Source: Planctomycetota bacterium (GTDB lineage: Bacteria; Planctomycetota; Phycisphaerae; UBA1845). From it: 16,394 nt of DNA. The DNA lies in NCBI GenBank assembly GCA_024278775.1, contig JAJRSP010000136.1, positions 1-16,394 on the forward strand, read 5' to 3'. The notes beneath the pieces were generated by a model. That model saw nothing but the letters and a program-made list of their open reading frames with translations, was not told where the DNA came from and ran no database searches. The translations under genes and the position numbers were made by a program. Of this stretch, positions 1 to 7,669 are shown in pieces (the stretch's first letter is position 1; each line of letters starts with the position of its first letter).

Positions 1-167
1 AGGCGAATCACGGCCGGGTCACTGAGGAACTCGGCGAGATACCGCCGAACGGAAGGAACATCCGGTTCATCCGGCGTCCCCAGGTTGATAAGTAGTACGC
101 CACGCCGGGCAGAAGAAGCAGCCCGAGAAGGGGTTTCTTCCGGCGAGTCTAACGCGATCGTTTGCAT
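1..167 (-). CDS. hemH: Ferrochelatase, N-terminal part (runs off the left edge)
   Basis: Only the first 55 codons are present; the rest lies left of the window. The protein has a variable head of about 20 residues, then the family's N-terminal block: [13 protein letters not shown] followed by [12 protein letters not shown]. These match the nucleating strand and first helix of ferrochelatases (usually about 320-370 residues). The enzyme inserts ferrous iron (in some bacteria, into coproporphyrin III) in the last steps of heme synthesis. The ATG at 165-167 is preceded by GGAG (minus strand, 177-180) with a 9-nt spacer, which fixes the start. The neighbouring gene to the right points the same way but is separated by about 155 nt and a hairpin, so hemH probably has its own promoter. 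The family call is firm; the catalytic His and Glu lie outside the window. Confidence 0.93.
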   Translation of the reverse strand, partial: MQTIALDSPEETPSRAASSARRGVLLINLGTPDEPDVPSVRRYLAEFLSDPAVIR

Positions 168-220
168 CTAAGGTCTCTCCACAACGTCCTACGGCGCTCA
201 TTCGGCGCGCAGCAGCTAAG

Positions 221-226
221 AGTATA
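221..226 (-). promoter_or_regulatory. Possible -10 element of the hemH promoter
   Basis: The minus strand reads TATACT here, 5 of 6 matches to the sigma-70 -10 consensus, 54 nt upstream of the hemH ATG. I see no good -35 box at 16-18 nt, so this is a weak call based on the hexamer and its position. Confidence 0.25.
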
Positions 227-289
227 ATCGCTAAGGGATTCGCTACGATCCCACGGGACAAACCCACAGAACCGCATACGGTAACCGAG

Positions 290-314
290 CCGCTTTCACT
301 GGCGATGAAAGCGG
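290..314 (-). terminator. Perfect 8-bp hairpin after the small membrane protein gene
   Basis: CCGCTTTC (290-297) pairs perfectly with GAAAGCGG (307-314) across a 9-nt loop. It begins 8 nt past the TAA stop of the membrane protein gene at 323, where a terminator would be expected. No run of T follows on the minus strand, so intrinsic termination is uncertain. It could instead protect mRNA 3' ends. Confidence 0.45.
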
Positions 315-322
315 AAGTCAGG

Positions 323-850
323 TTAGACGGGAGGGGCGCGCAGGAGGAAGAGCGCACGGGCGAGAAGCCAGCAGTGGGGGCGGGCCGCGTCGAGCCACAC
401 CGTCTCCACAAACTGACCGGTCTTGACACAGTGATCTTTGACCGTGCGGACGCGAGCAAAGCAGACCGCCACCAAACGACGGATGGTGGTGGGCACCCCC
501 GTGATCCACGCCATGGTAGCCAGCGCGGCGATATCCGGAAGCACGGATGACTCGGCTTGGGGCCGAACCACATCTACATGCAAAAGCGCAACGACCAAAC
601 ACGCGGCGACGAGTGTCCGCCGACCTTCACGCAGTCTGAGAAAGGCCACGTCACGAACTTTGAGAGCGATAAAAAGCGTGGTGAGCGTCAGCCCGATACA
701 ACTGCCCAGCGCCGCCGAGTCCAACCCCACGGCCACGACGTGCCGCCATGCATCAAACAAACCAGGGAGATGGCCGAGCCCCATCAGAAGCCACAAGACC
801 CGCCGCATGCATGGGTGTTTCAGGCGAGCATGGCGGTGTTGCAAGGCCAC
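323..850 (-). CDS. Small integral membrane protein of unknown family
   Basis: Predicted protein of 175 residues that I do not recognise. It has about four hydrophobic stretches: one starting at MRRVLWLLMGLGHLPG, one around the LDSAALGSCIGLTLTTLFIAL region, one at LVAACLVVALLHV, and one around PDIAALATMAWITGV. Basic segments lie between them, and a Cys/Arg-rich tail follows. Codons in this frame favour G or C in the third position, unlike the opposite-strand frames here, which supports real coding. I chose the GTG at 848-850 because GAGGAG lies 9 nt upstream (860-865 on the + strand numbering). An ATG at 808 lacks a ribosome site. A GTG at 922 would sit within about 15 nt of the promoter candidate. 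The gene appears monocistronic, with a promoter-like sequence upstream and a hairpin downstream. Function unknown; coding status is fairly likely, the start less sure. Confidence 0.62.
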   Translation of the reverse strand: MALQHRHARLKHPCMRRVLWLLMGLGHLPGLFDAWRHVVAVGLDSAALGSCIGLTLTTLFIALKVRDVAFLRLREGRRTLVAACLVVALLHVDVVRPQAESSVLPDIAALATMAWITGVPTTIRRLVAVCFARVRTVKDHCVKTGQFVETVWLDAARPHCWLLARALFLLRAPPV

Positions 851-936
851 AGTTGTCGGCTCCTCACAAAAAGTGATTCTTGCCAACCGTTCGTATCGGA
901 TCGCGATCGTCCGAAACGGCACGAGAACGACCCCCG

Positions 937-964
937 ATCATACGGTACGACCCACTCGCGACAA
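937..964 (-). promoter_or_regulatory. Candidate sigma-70 promoter for the small membrane protein
   Basis: On the minus strand TTGTCG (959-964; 4 of 6 matches to TTGACA) and TATGAT (937-942; 5 of 6 to TATAAT) are 16 nt apart. Transcription would start near 930 and give a leader of about 80 nt before the GTG at 850. Found by eye only. Confidence 0.4.
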
Positions 965-1315
965 CCGAGCCGGGCCTGCTGATGATGCGTACCCGTCTAT
1001 CGGCCCGTTGGTGTCCGAACCACCATTCCCCCTTTCATGCGGCGTGCCAGTCGCTTCTATGAGAAACGGCCGTAAAACGTCCCCATGCCGATACAGGGCA
1101 TAAATCGTGAAAAATATCACACAGTCGGAAGGTGCGGCGACTTATTCCGTCCGAATCCCACGTCCGGTACAAGTGGTTCGGCCACGTTACGTCCGCAGAA
1201 CCGTTGTCATTGTCGAGAAAACTACCCGAACGTGAGTGATATGCCACATTTTCGGAACACTATGACCCGCAGTCGCCGATCACCCGCGCCAGCGAATCGG
1301 CACCCTGACGATATG
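965..1315. other. Intergenic stretch with no convincing gene
   Basis: About 350 nt lie between the stop of the hydrolase gene (1316) and the promoter candidate of the membrane gene. Short open frames on both strands (for example minus 938-1120 and 1035-1247) have no good ribosome site, no recognisable motif and mixed composition. The only structure I see is a few 4-bp hairpins, such as GTGG-TTCGG-CCAC near 1171-1183. No RNA gene is evident. Confidence 0.5.
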
Positions 1316-2419
1316 TTACGGACCCGCGGGGTTGAGCCGGAGGACGAACCGCATGGCCTCCACCAGGCGCGAGCCATGATCCAGCGGTAGCTCGTGGTCC
1401 GCACCGGGAATGATCTTGAGCCGGGCATCGATTCCCGCGTTCTGGAAGGCATGGTAAGCAGCCTTGCCCGCTCTCCGCATTCGATCGAACTCGTGGACAA
1501 GGAAGTACGCACGGACTTCGTGCCCATCGGATCGCGGCTGCTGCCACTTTTTTAGCGTGTCGGACCAGTAGCTGGTCGCCTCGACGACAACCCCACAGGT
1601 GCGTTCGGGGCTGTCGGCCAGTAAGGCCATCGCAACCGAACCTCCCTGCGAATAGCCCGCCAGAACCACACGATCCTTGTCGATCAAAGCCCGATGCCCG
1701 GCGAACTCAATCGATTGCTGCAGCAAGGCTCGGAACGGAACAAGCCTGTCGCGCGACTCACCTCCTCCCTTGGTACCCCAACGAAAGGAATGAGCGTTGT
1801 CATATCCGCCGATGCGCTGAATGCCGCGTGGTGCCACGACCACGGCACCGAGTTGTCCGGCGGCCTGCTTCCAAGACTGGATGTGGCTGTGCGGGTTTTG
1901 GCCCATTCCGTGAAAGGTGATGATAAGCGGAGCCGGCACGTTCTCATCCAACCCCTGCGGCACAAAGATCACGGTCGACTCATCCGCGATCTGCGAAGCC
2001 CGCGACAACAGCTCACCAAATCCGGGTGTGCTGCGCACTTTTCCGAATGCGGGATCAGACCTCAGCCTGTCGATATTGGCCCACCCGTATTCTACGGCCA
2101 GACGCAACTCCTCACACGATTCCGCCACGCGGTCGAGACGAGCCAATGCCAGAGCGCGGTTGAATCGGGCGACCGGATCGTGGGGAAGAAGCTCGGTGAT
2201 CTTCCCATACGAGCGAGCGGCCTCTGGCCAATCCTCTGCATCGCTCGCCTTGTCGGCACTGAACACCGCCGCCCAATACCGACGCTGCCATTCGCTTCCT
2301 GGTGGGGTGGCCCGCGAACTGAACAGGCCAAGGTATGTGACCAGCGAGGATATGGCCAAGATGAGAAACGCCACAGCGCCAATTTGCAAACCACGGACGC
2401 GTTTGATCTTCATGCTCAA
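1316..2419 (-). CDS. Membrane-anchored TPR and alpha/beta-hydrolase (esterase-type) protein
   Basis: Predicted protein of 367 residues. Residues 11-33 form one hydrophobic segment after a basic start, so the protein is probably a signal-anchored enzyme facing the periplasm. Residues about 48-112 are a TPR-like helical repeat (WPEAARSYGKITELLPHDPVARFNRALALARL). Residues 150-360 are an alpha/beta-hydrolase of the phospholipase/carboxylesterase or polyhydroxybutyrate-depolymerase type. They carry an oxyanion-loop motif HGMGQN (170-175), the nucleophile elbow GYSQGG with Ser257, an acid probably at Asp312 in HEFD, and the catalytic His342 in GADHELP. The start is a TTG: GGAAG lies 8 nt upstream of it, whereas the in-frame ATG at 2413 would be 14 nt away. 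The TAA stop is at 1316-1318. The substrate is unknown; an ester or peptide is plausible. There is no operon partner close by, since the lipoprotein gene upstream is about 200 nt away with a hairpin between. Confidence 0.85.
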   Translation of the reverse strand: MSMKIKRVRGLQIGAVAFLILAISSLVTYLGLFSSRATPPGSEWQRRYWAAVFSADKASDAEDWPEAARSYGKITELLPHDPVARFNRALALARLDRVAESCEELRLAVEYGWANIDRLRSDPAFGKVRSTPGFGELLSRASQIADESTVIFVPQGLDENVPAPLIITFHGMGQNPHSHIQSWKQAAGQLGAVVVAPRGIQRIGGYDNAHSFRWGTKGGGESRDRLVPFRALLQQSIEFAGHRALIDKDRVVLAGYSQGGSVAMALLADSPERTCGVVVEATSYWSDTLKKWQQPRSDGHEVRAYFLVHEFDRMRRAGKAAYHAFQNAGIDARLKIIPGADHELPLDHGSRLVEAMRFVLRLNPAGP

Positions 2420-2543
2420 TCACCGTACTTCCGTGGCGTGTGTAGCCGGGGATGGTCATTCTTCGTGCCACCCTATCACGCGTGGTCAACAAGAACCGGC
2501 TTTCGGGATACGAAGAGTGGGGGACGGATTCTTGCATGCGAAG

Positions 2544-2576
2544 CCCGTTCCACACTCCCAATGCATGGGGAACGGG
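2544..2576 (-). terminator. 8-bp hairpin after the lipoprotein gene
   Basis: CCCGTTCC (2544-2551) pairs perfectly with GGAACGGG (2569-2576) around a 17-nt loop that itself contains a short CCC/GGG pairing. It lies 40-70 nt beyond the lipoprotein stop at 2616 and before the hydrolase start. No T-run follows, so this is a candidate terminator only. Confidence 0.35.
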
Positions 2577-2615
2577 GCATCTGCATGATCCCACACCACT
2601 TCGTGCGGCCAATCT

Positions 2616-2831
2616 CTAATTAAACGGGAAGAACTGCCAATCAAGATGCTCGTCGTTTCGATCCCACCAACTGTCATTGGCGTCGTTGTCGAGACTGGCC
2701 ACCGCGAGTGCCAGCGCCGGTTCGCCACTGGCGACGGCCGCCACGGCACCAAGCGTCTGCCAGGGAACGTCACACCCCGCCATCAGCACCATTACAGCCG
2801 CCAACAACAAAGAAGATCGTTTTTTGTTCAT
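2616..2831 (-). CDS. Small lipoprotein of unknown function
   Basis: Predicted protein of 71 residues. A basic head (MNKKRSS) is followed by a hydrophobic core and the lipobox LMAGC, giving Cys20 as the acylated residue after signal peptidase II cleavage. The mature peptide is only about 52 residues: a short Ala/Val-rich stretch (28-47), then an acidic, Trp-rich tail (DNDANDSWWDRNDEHLDW) ending in FFPFN. Asp at +2 after Cys (C-D) would favour inner-membrane retention under the E. coli Lol rule, which may not hold here. AAGGAG (2841-2846 on + numbering) is 9 nt before the ATG, a near-ideal ribosome site. I do not recognise a family. It is a single gene, with a hairpin downstream. The lipoprotein call is firm; the role is unknown. 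Confidence 0.78.
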   Translation of the reverse strand: MNKKRSSLLLAAVMVLMAGCDVPWQTLGAVAAVASGEPALALAVASLDNDANDSWWDRNDEHLDWQFFPFN

Positions 2832-2960
2832 CTCTATCGTCTCCTTTTTGAATAAGTTATATCTCTCACGACGATCCCGCCTCTATGGTCTCGCTCCTTG
2901 AGCATATCCCCGCCCCGAGGTCTTGGCCAGCAAAATGATGATCGAACGTTTCGAAGGGGT

Positions 2961-3062
2961 GTGGCATGCCCAAGCCGGAGGTGCGGGCAAGAATCTACGA
3001 CCCACCGAAAACATGGCCGCGCTTCGCTTGGCCATGCCACCCGGTCGGGCATGAATCCCGAC
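2961..3062. repeat. Cluster of GGCATG-type inverted repeats
   Basis: GTGGCATGCCCAAGC (2961-2975) and GCTTGGCCATGCCAC (3026-3040) are inverted copies matching at 14 of 15 positions, 50 nt apart. The right copy also pairs locally: CATGGCC (3012-3018) with GGCCATG (3030-3036), an 11-bp stem (one mismatch, one G-T) closed by TTC. A third stem, GTCGGG (3044-3049) with CCCGAC (3057-3062), is perfect with a 7-nt loop. The block lies just past the stop of the GT4 gene at 3085. It could be a REP-like extragenic palindrome, an mRNA-stabilising 3' structure or a terminator without a U-tract. Confidence 0.55.
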
Positions 3063-3084
3063 GACACACGTTCCGAAGGAATGG

Positions 3085-4182
3085 TCAAGAACCAGGCAGC
3101 GTGTCAATCGCCCGCTGGTAGGCTTGCGTATATCCGGCGGCCATCGCCCCCACGGAAAAACGCGACGCCACGTTCTTACGGCACGCCGCCGGTGATATGT
3201 CGGACAGTTTTTCAGTCGCACGCACGGCCTCCTCCACCGTATCTATCAGGAAGCCGGTTTCACCGTCGCGAACGATTTCCGGAAGCGCGCCGAATCGCGT
3301 GGCGATGAGCGGCGTGCCGCTGGCCTGAGCCTCGACGGCGACCAGCCCGAATGGCTCACACCAGTTGATGAAAAAGATCACGCCGGCCGCCTTACGATAG
3401 ACCGGGGCGAGTTCGGCCTGGGTGAGCAGCCCCAGGTATTCCACGTTCGTACCATCAACGTGTGCTTTGACATGCTCGTCAAAGTAGGCTTGGTGCTGGG
3501 GCTCAATCATACCGGCGATGAGCAGCCGTCGACCCGATGCCTTTGCGATCCGGACGGCCTCGGCCGGTCCCTTCTCCGGTGCGAGACGACCCGCAAACAA
3601 TAGATAGTCATCCTTGTGTTCTTCCAGAGGAAAGCCGGCCATGTCAACGCCGTTGTACACCGTGGCGATGTAGTTCAGCTCCGGAAGCATCGTGCGTTCC
3701 GCGTCGGAGATCGACACGAACGGGCACGATCGGTATGCCCGCAAAATGGGGTGCGTCGCGCGGACCCAGGCTGAGCCGTGCAGGGTCGTGATCAACGGGC
3801 AGGGTATCATCCGAGCGTGGATCAACGCGTGAACGTGCAAGTGCGAGTGAACCACATCGAACGTCCCGGTCGTCGCGGCCTCCATACATTGTGCGATGTG
3901 AAGCTGTTCGAGCACGCGGGCGTCGGGCGGACCTTCGAGCAGTCCGGTCATCGGATCGAAACGCTGCGGTTGGTTCTTCTCCGCCTCGGGCCAGCAACAC
4001 AACGCATGCGGGCAGGTCTCCACCACGGTGGCCGAAGATCGGGTACCGCCCGCGGCAAACAAAGTAACCTCATGGCCGATCGCGACGAGACCTTCGGTGA
4101 GATGGTGGGCGACAAGCTCCCAGGGGCCGTATCCGCTTGGGGGCAGCGGCCAGTTGATCGGTGCGAGCATGGCGATTCGCAT
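3085..4182 (-). CDS. GT4-family glycosyltransferase
   Basis: Predicted protein of 365 residues, a GT-B fold retaining glycosyltransferase. The N-domain opens with MRIAMLAPINWPLPPSGYGP, the usual GT4 beta1-loop with a Gly-rich acceptor-side turn, and has VVHSHLHVHAL (110-120) and LHGSAW. The C-domain carries YNGVD (176-180), AGRLAPEKG (197-205) and the EX7E motif in EPFGLVAVE (Glu276, Glu284), which binds the nucleotide-sugar. It then has GALPEIVRDGETGFL (298-312). The length is normal. The frame is open back to 4263, but I chose the ATG at 4180-4182: it avoids a 50-nt overlap with the GH130 gene, has GAGAT upstream, and begins exactly at the family's beta1 strand. It is the last gene of a three-gene minus-strand operon, 31 nt after GH130, so it probably works on the same mannose-type glycan. 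Donor and acceptor are not readable from sequence. Confidence 0.93.
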   Translation of the reverse strand: MRIAMLAPINWPLPPSGYGPWELVAHHLTEGLVAIGHEVTLFAAGGTRSSATVVETCPHALCCWPEAEKNQPQRFDPMTGLLEGPPDARVLEQLHIAQCMEAATTGTFDVVHSHLHVHALIHARMIPCPLITTLHGSAWVRATHPILRAYRSCPFVSISDAERTMLPELNYIATVYNGVDMAGFPLEEHKDDYLLFAGRLAPEKGPAEAVRIAKASGRRLLIAGMIEPQHQAYFDEHVKAHVDGTNVEYLGLLTQAELAPVYRKAAGVIFFINWCEPFGLVAVEAQASGTPLIATRFGALPEIVRDGETGFLIDTVEEAVRATEKLSDISPAACRKNVASRFSVGAMAAGYTQAYQRAIDTLPGS

Positions 4183-4213
4183 CAGAGTGATCTCGTGCGA
4201 TCCATAGTGTGGC

Positions 4214-5200
4214 TTAACGGTTCCCGTCTCCGGCCGGGTCTCCGGGGGTGTTGTTGTGGTCAAGCCAGTCGAGCAGTTCGGCTATGCTCGCGGTCGCCAA
4301 CGCCACCGAGGTGTCGGCCGCCCCGTAGTACAGGCGGATCGTATCGCCGTCGTCGGCGATGGTGCATCCGCATGGAAACACCACATCGCTCACGTAGCCG
4401 CTTCGTTCGTAGTCTGTCTGTGGGCTCATGACCCATTTGATACCGCGTTGCAGGCACTTGGTGGGGTCTTTCCGATCGAACAGGGCCAGCCCCACCCGGT
4501 AGATGCAACCGCTGACCGTGGCCTTGACGCCGTGGTAGATCATCAACCAGCCTTTGGGGGTGTCGATGAGCGGCGGACAGAGGCCGATCTTGTTTGCGTC
4601 CCACCAGGCACCGCGGCGTGCCTTCAAAATAAGGGTGTGCTCGCCCCAATGCACCAGGTCCGGCGAAAAGGACATCCAAATGTGCGCACCACCCACGGTT
4701 GGTACGGGACGGCGAATCATCGCCCAGCGACCATCCACACGCTCGGGGAGCAGCGCTGCGTCCTTGTCTTCCGGTGGAAAGATCATGCCCATCCGTTCAA
4801 ATGTTCGAAAGTCTTTCGTTAGTGCCAACGACACACCCGGTCCCCGCTCGGAGTAGGCCGTGTAGACCACCGCATATTGATCCAACTCGGCGATCCAGAT
4901 GATCCGCGGGTCTTCAATGCCCCAGAGCTCTTCCGGGTGATGTGTCGGGTCGGCGGGCATCGTGGGCGTATCATCAATGCGCCAATTCGTCATGCCGTCG
5001 TCGGAGCGCGCGGCACAAAGATGAGACAGGCCGGTGCAATCCTCCACGCGGCAAAGCAGAAGCGTCTCTCCGGATGCCAGGCGTGTGGCACCCGCATTGA
5101 AAACCGTATTGACAAAGTATGGCCAGTCCGCCGCGGTGAGAATCGGATTCTCACGGTAACGTCGGAAGAGTCTTTGACGTGAATCATGCATCATGGTCAT
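4214..5200 (-). CDS. GH130-family mannoside phosphorylase or mannosidase
   Basis: Predicted protein of 328 residues with a five-bladed propeller GH130 sequence. Family marks in order: ENPIL (17-21), NAG (35-37), Arg51 in CRVED, GIEDPR (94-99) with Asp97, the position of the general acid in characterised GH130 enzymes, PERVDGRWAMIRRP (152-165), WDANKIG (200-206), GWLMIYHGV (217-225) and YGAAD (292-296). GH130 enzymes phosphorolyse beta-1,4- or beta-1,2-mannosides to mannose-1-phosphate, and some hydrolyse them. I cannot say which subfamily this is. No signal peptide is seen, so it is cytoplasmic. It lies 19 nt after the fused glycosyltransferase and 31 nt before the second GT4. This suggests coupling of glycan synthesis to recycling or length control. 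Start: ATG at 5198-5200; nearby ATGs at 5194 and 5191 are alternatives, as no ribosome site is strong. Confidence 0.92.
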   Translation of the reverse strand: MTMMHDSRQRLFRRYRENPILTAADWPYFVNTVFNAGATRLASGETLLLCRVEDCTGLSHLCAARSDDGMTNWRIDDTPTMPADPTHHPEELWGIEDPRIIWIAELDQYAVVYTAYSERGPGVSLALTKDFRTFERMGMIFPPEDKDAALLPERVDGRWAMIRRPVPTVGGAHIWMSFSPDLVHWGEHTLILKARRGAWWDANKIGLCPPLIDTPKGWLMIYHGVKATVSGCIYRVGLALFDRKDPTKCLQRGIKWVMSPQTDYERSGYVSDVVFPCGCTIADDGDTIRLYYGAADTSVALATASIAELLDWLDHNNTPGDPAGDGNR

Positions 5201-5219
5201 CCGATCGGCTTACCGTACA

Positions 5220-7493
5220 TCACCCGACGTCGACCACCTCGCCCGTTTGCATCTCATGCATGGTCAGCAGTGAAAGAAGCCAGGACAGTAGGGATTCCGC
5301 ACCCTGGTTTTTGTTCGTCCCTTGGGACTCCAAGCCATCGAAACACCCGCGCGTTTTGAAGTCCACCATGGATACTTCAAGGTCGTTTCGACCGACATAC
5401 CATTCAAAACAACGGCGCATCACACCGAGCCACTTGGCATCTTCCGAAGCCCGGAAGGCCGCTTTGCATGCGCCGATCATCGCGGCCGGCTCGAGCGGTT
5501 GTTGATCAAAACGCGCACGTTCTCCCTCTTTGGGATACCACCCGTTGCTGCCAATCAGGGAGAGGTTCCCCTGCGGGGTGGTCTGAAGATCGACCAGCCA
5601 CCGGAGCGAGCTGAGGCCACGCGAGCGAAGATCCTTCCGGTCCAGGTCGGTACCGGCGATGATAAGTGCTTGGGGCAGACGTCCGTTGTCATACGTCAGC
5701 GGGTCCTCACACCACGGCCAGTCTTTTGACTCATACGCCTCGAACGCTTTGTTTAATCGCGTGGCCAGCCGAGAAAGCCTTTCACGCATGCCCCCGTCGT
5801 CCGCGAAGTGCCGTAGGTAGTAATGCAAACCGAGGATGGAAAAAGCCCATGACCGGGGATAGTGCAAGTCGTCAAACGTCGGCTCACATCGCTGAAACAT
5901 CTCTGTGGCGAGTGCGCGGATCGATTCGTTCGGGGCGTGTGACACGAGGTACCCCAAGGCCCAGATGGCGCGGCCTTGGCTATCGTCACTGCCCACTTCT
6001 TCGAGCCAGCGGCGCTCATACGACATAAAGTTTCGGAAACGCCCGGTGTTGTGGGTTTGGGCATAGCTCAGGAAGGACAAATAGGTGCGCATCGGGGCGA
6101 TCACCCGTTCATCCTGGAAGATCGACCAGGCCATCGCCGCCACAATCAGCGCACGGGCGTTGTCGTCCGTGCAGTAACCGTGGGTGCGGTCGGGAGTACA
6201 GTAACGAGCGTGTTGTAGTATGCCGGTATCATCCGTCATCGTGAACAGGTGTTTGAGCCGTAGCTCCGGCAACGACAGGCGCATGAGTACCTTGCGGTCG
6301 GGCGTAGCCGCGATCGCCGGTACCGCCTCTTCCCCCGCCGCTCGCCCGAACGTGTCTACGTAACGCTGCGCGACAGTAGACCACGTCATCGTCCGACCGA
6401 ATTCATAGGCTGATCGGCGCACGGAAAGCAGCCCCTCGCGATCGCTCAACCAATCACACAACGCGTGGGCAAAGCCATCCGCGTCGCCAAACTCGACAAG
6501 ACGACCACGTCCCCCGGCGAGAAGTTCTTGGGCGTGCCAATAGGGCGTGGACACGATCGCCTTTCCCGCTGCCAGCGCGTAAGCCAGCGTACCCGAGGTG
6601 ATCTGTTCCTTAGCGAGGTAAGGCGTAGCGTAACAATCGGCCGCCAGTAGGTATTCACGGAGGTCGGCCTTGGAAACATATCGGTTGTGAAACTGCACGT
6701 TTTTCTCGATGCCCAACTCGACGGCCTGCCGCTCCAGCGAAATACGGTATAGCTCGCCCGCATCACGACGCACGCCGGGGTGCGTCTCGCCGAGAATCAC
6801 GTAGACCGCGTCGGGGTGCTCCAGCACGACGCGGGCCATCGCGTCGAGCATCGTCTCAATACCTTTTCCGGGACTGAGCAGGCCGAACGTCAAAATCATC
6901 GGACGACCGGATAAACCGAAACGTTGTTTGAACGGTTCCGTATCACCGAACGGCAGGTCGGGAACGCCGTGGTGAATCATCTCCACGCGGTCTCGCGAGA
7001 CACCGTAGGTGTCCTGCAGAATGCTCTTCGCACGCTCGGCCATCACAACCACCGTCGCGCTCCTCCGGCAGATTTCCGAAAGAACCGAACGCTGGGAGTC
7101 TGTAGGGTCACTCAATACGGTATGAAGTGTGGTTACGACCGGCACATCGATCTGGTCGAGTAGTTCGATGATATAGGCACCGTCCTCGCCGCCGAACAAA
7201 CCGTACTCGTGTTGCAGGCTGACGTGGTCGATGCGGCTGGTGTTGATCACCTCGGCCGCATTGCGGTAGTGGTCGCGACGAGGCTGAAAGATCTCCGTGA
7301 GCACATCGGCACCGTACTCGTACTCGCCGAGCCGATCACTCATCGCCACAATTTTCACAAACGGTTCTGCGGACGCGGACGCCGTCTCCGCGGCAATGGC
7401 ACCAGCCAAGTCACTTGCGAACGTGGCAATACCACACTTTCGGGGCGGGTAAGAACTAACGAAAGCAATTCGAGGCTTCAGCGATCCGGTCAT
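5220..7493 (-). CDS. Two-domain protein: GT4 glycosyltransferase fused to an alpha/alpha-barrel glycosidase-like domain
   Basis: Predicted protein of 757 residues. Residues 8-385 are a GT4 glycosyltransferase: RIAFVSSYPPRKCGIATF at the start, HEYGLFGGEDG (95-104), a nucleotide-binding region with LTFGLLSPGKGIE (201-213), and the KEQITSGTLAYALAAGKAIVSTP region (295-317). There Glu296 stays, but the second Glu of EX7E is not obvious. Residues about 400-757 are a helical repeat domain of the N-acyl-glucosamine-epimerase/glycosidase-toroid kind, with HGYCTDDNARALI (438-450), PRSWAF (546-551), NGRLPQ (603-608) and a C-terminal NKNQGAESLLSWLL (727-740). The start is decided by AAGGAG (7500-7505) 6 nt before the ATG; the frame is open to 7646 but has no such site there. 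It is the first gene of the operon with GH130 and a second GT4. It may transfer and trim a mannosyl chain, but the C-terminal domain's activity is unproven. Confidence 0.9.
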   Translation of the reverse strand: MTGSLKPRIAFVSSYPPRKCGIATFASDLAGAIAAETASASAEPFVKIVAMSDRLGEYEYGADVLTEIFQPRRDHYRNAAEVINTSRIDHVSLQHEYGLFGGEDGAYIIELLDQIDVPVVTTLHTVLSDPTDSQRSVLSEICRRSATVVVMAERAKSILQDTYGVSRDRVEMIHHGVPDLPFGDTEPFKQRFGLSGRPMILTFGLLSPGKGIETMLDAMARVVLEHPDAVYVILGETHPGVRRDAGELYRISLERQAVELGIEKNVQFHNRYVSKADLREYLLAADCYATPYLAKEQITSGTLAYALAAGKAIVSTPYWHAQELLAGGRGRLVEFGDADGFAHALCDWLSDREGLLSVRRSAYEFGRTMTWSTVAQRYVDTFGRAAGEEAVPAIAATPDRKVLMRLSLPELRLKHLFTMTDDTGILQHARYCTPDRTHGYCTDDNARALIVAAMAWSIFQDERVIAPMRTYLSFLSYAQTHNTGRFRNFMSYERRWLEEVGSDDSQGRAIWALGYLVSHAPNESIRALATEMFQRCEPTFDDLHYPRSWAFSILGLHYYLRHFADDGGMRERLSRLATRLNKAFEAYESKDWPWCEDPLTYDNGRLPQALIIAGTDLDRKDLRSRGLSSLRWLVDLQTTPQGNLSLIGSNGWYPKEGERARFDQQPLEPAAMIGACKAAFRASEDAKWLGVMRRCFEWYVGRNDLEVSMVDFKTRGCFDGLESQGTNKNQGAESLLSWLLSLLTMHEMQTGEVVDVG

Positions 7494-7545
7494 CCGGCGC
7501 TCCTTCGTCGCACCCTCCGGCCAACAAACACACCACAAGCCCGGC

Positions 7546-7573
7546 AGTGTAAATGATTTCAACGATTCGCCAA
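7546..7573 (-). promoter_or_regulatory. Candidate promoter of the glycosyltransferase/GH130 operon
   Basis: On the minus strand TTGGCG (7568-7573) and TACACT (7546-7551) are 16 nt apart, each 4 of 6 matches to sigma-70 boxes. It predicts a leader of about 45 nt before the ATG at 7493. The -35 overlaps a perfect 6-bp inverted repeat, TTCGCC-AAGGG-GGCGAA (7566-7582), which could be an operator. Confidence 0.33.
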
Positions 7574-7669
7574 GGGGGCGAACGATGATCTCTCGCGCTG
7601 AATGTGACACCAGAGTTACTATGGTAAACCCGAAAGGAACGCCCATCGTCTCAGACTTGAGAAGCCGAG

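Noticed and set aside
438..1103. Plus-strand frame of 221 codons opposite the small membrane protein
   Set aside because: Arg/Thr/Ser-rich without motif or ribosome site; the minus-strand frame has better codon bias and membrane segments.
938..1120. 60-codon minus-strand frame as a small protein
   Set aside because: GTG start without a ribosome site, only weakly hydrophobic at the start and low-complexity afterwards; it overlaps the candidate promoter of the next gene.
1694..2623. Long plus-strand open frame of 309 codons
   Set aside because: It lies antisense to the hydrolase and lipoprotein genes, has no motif, and its amino acid mix is typical of a shadow frame in GC-rich DNA.
4183..4263. 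Longer N-terminus for the GT4 gene (start at 4263)
   Set aside because: It would overlap the end of the GH130 gene by 50 nt, and the extra residues are unlike the family, which starts at MRIAML.
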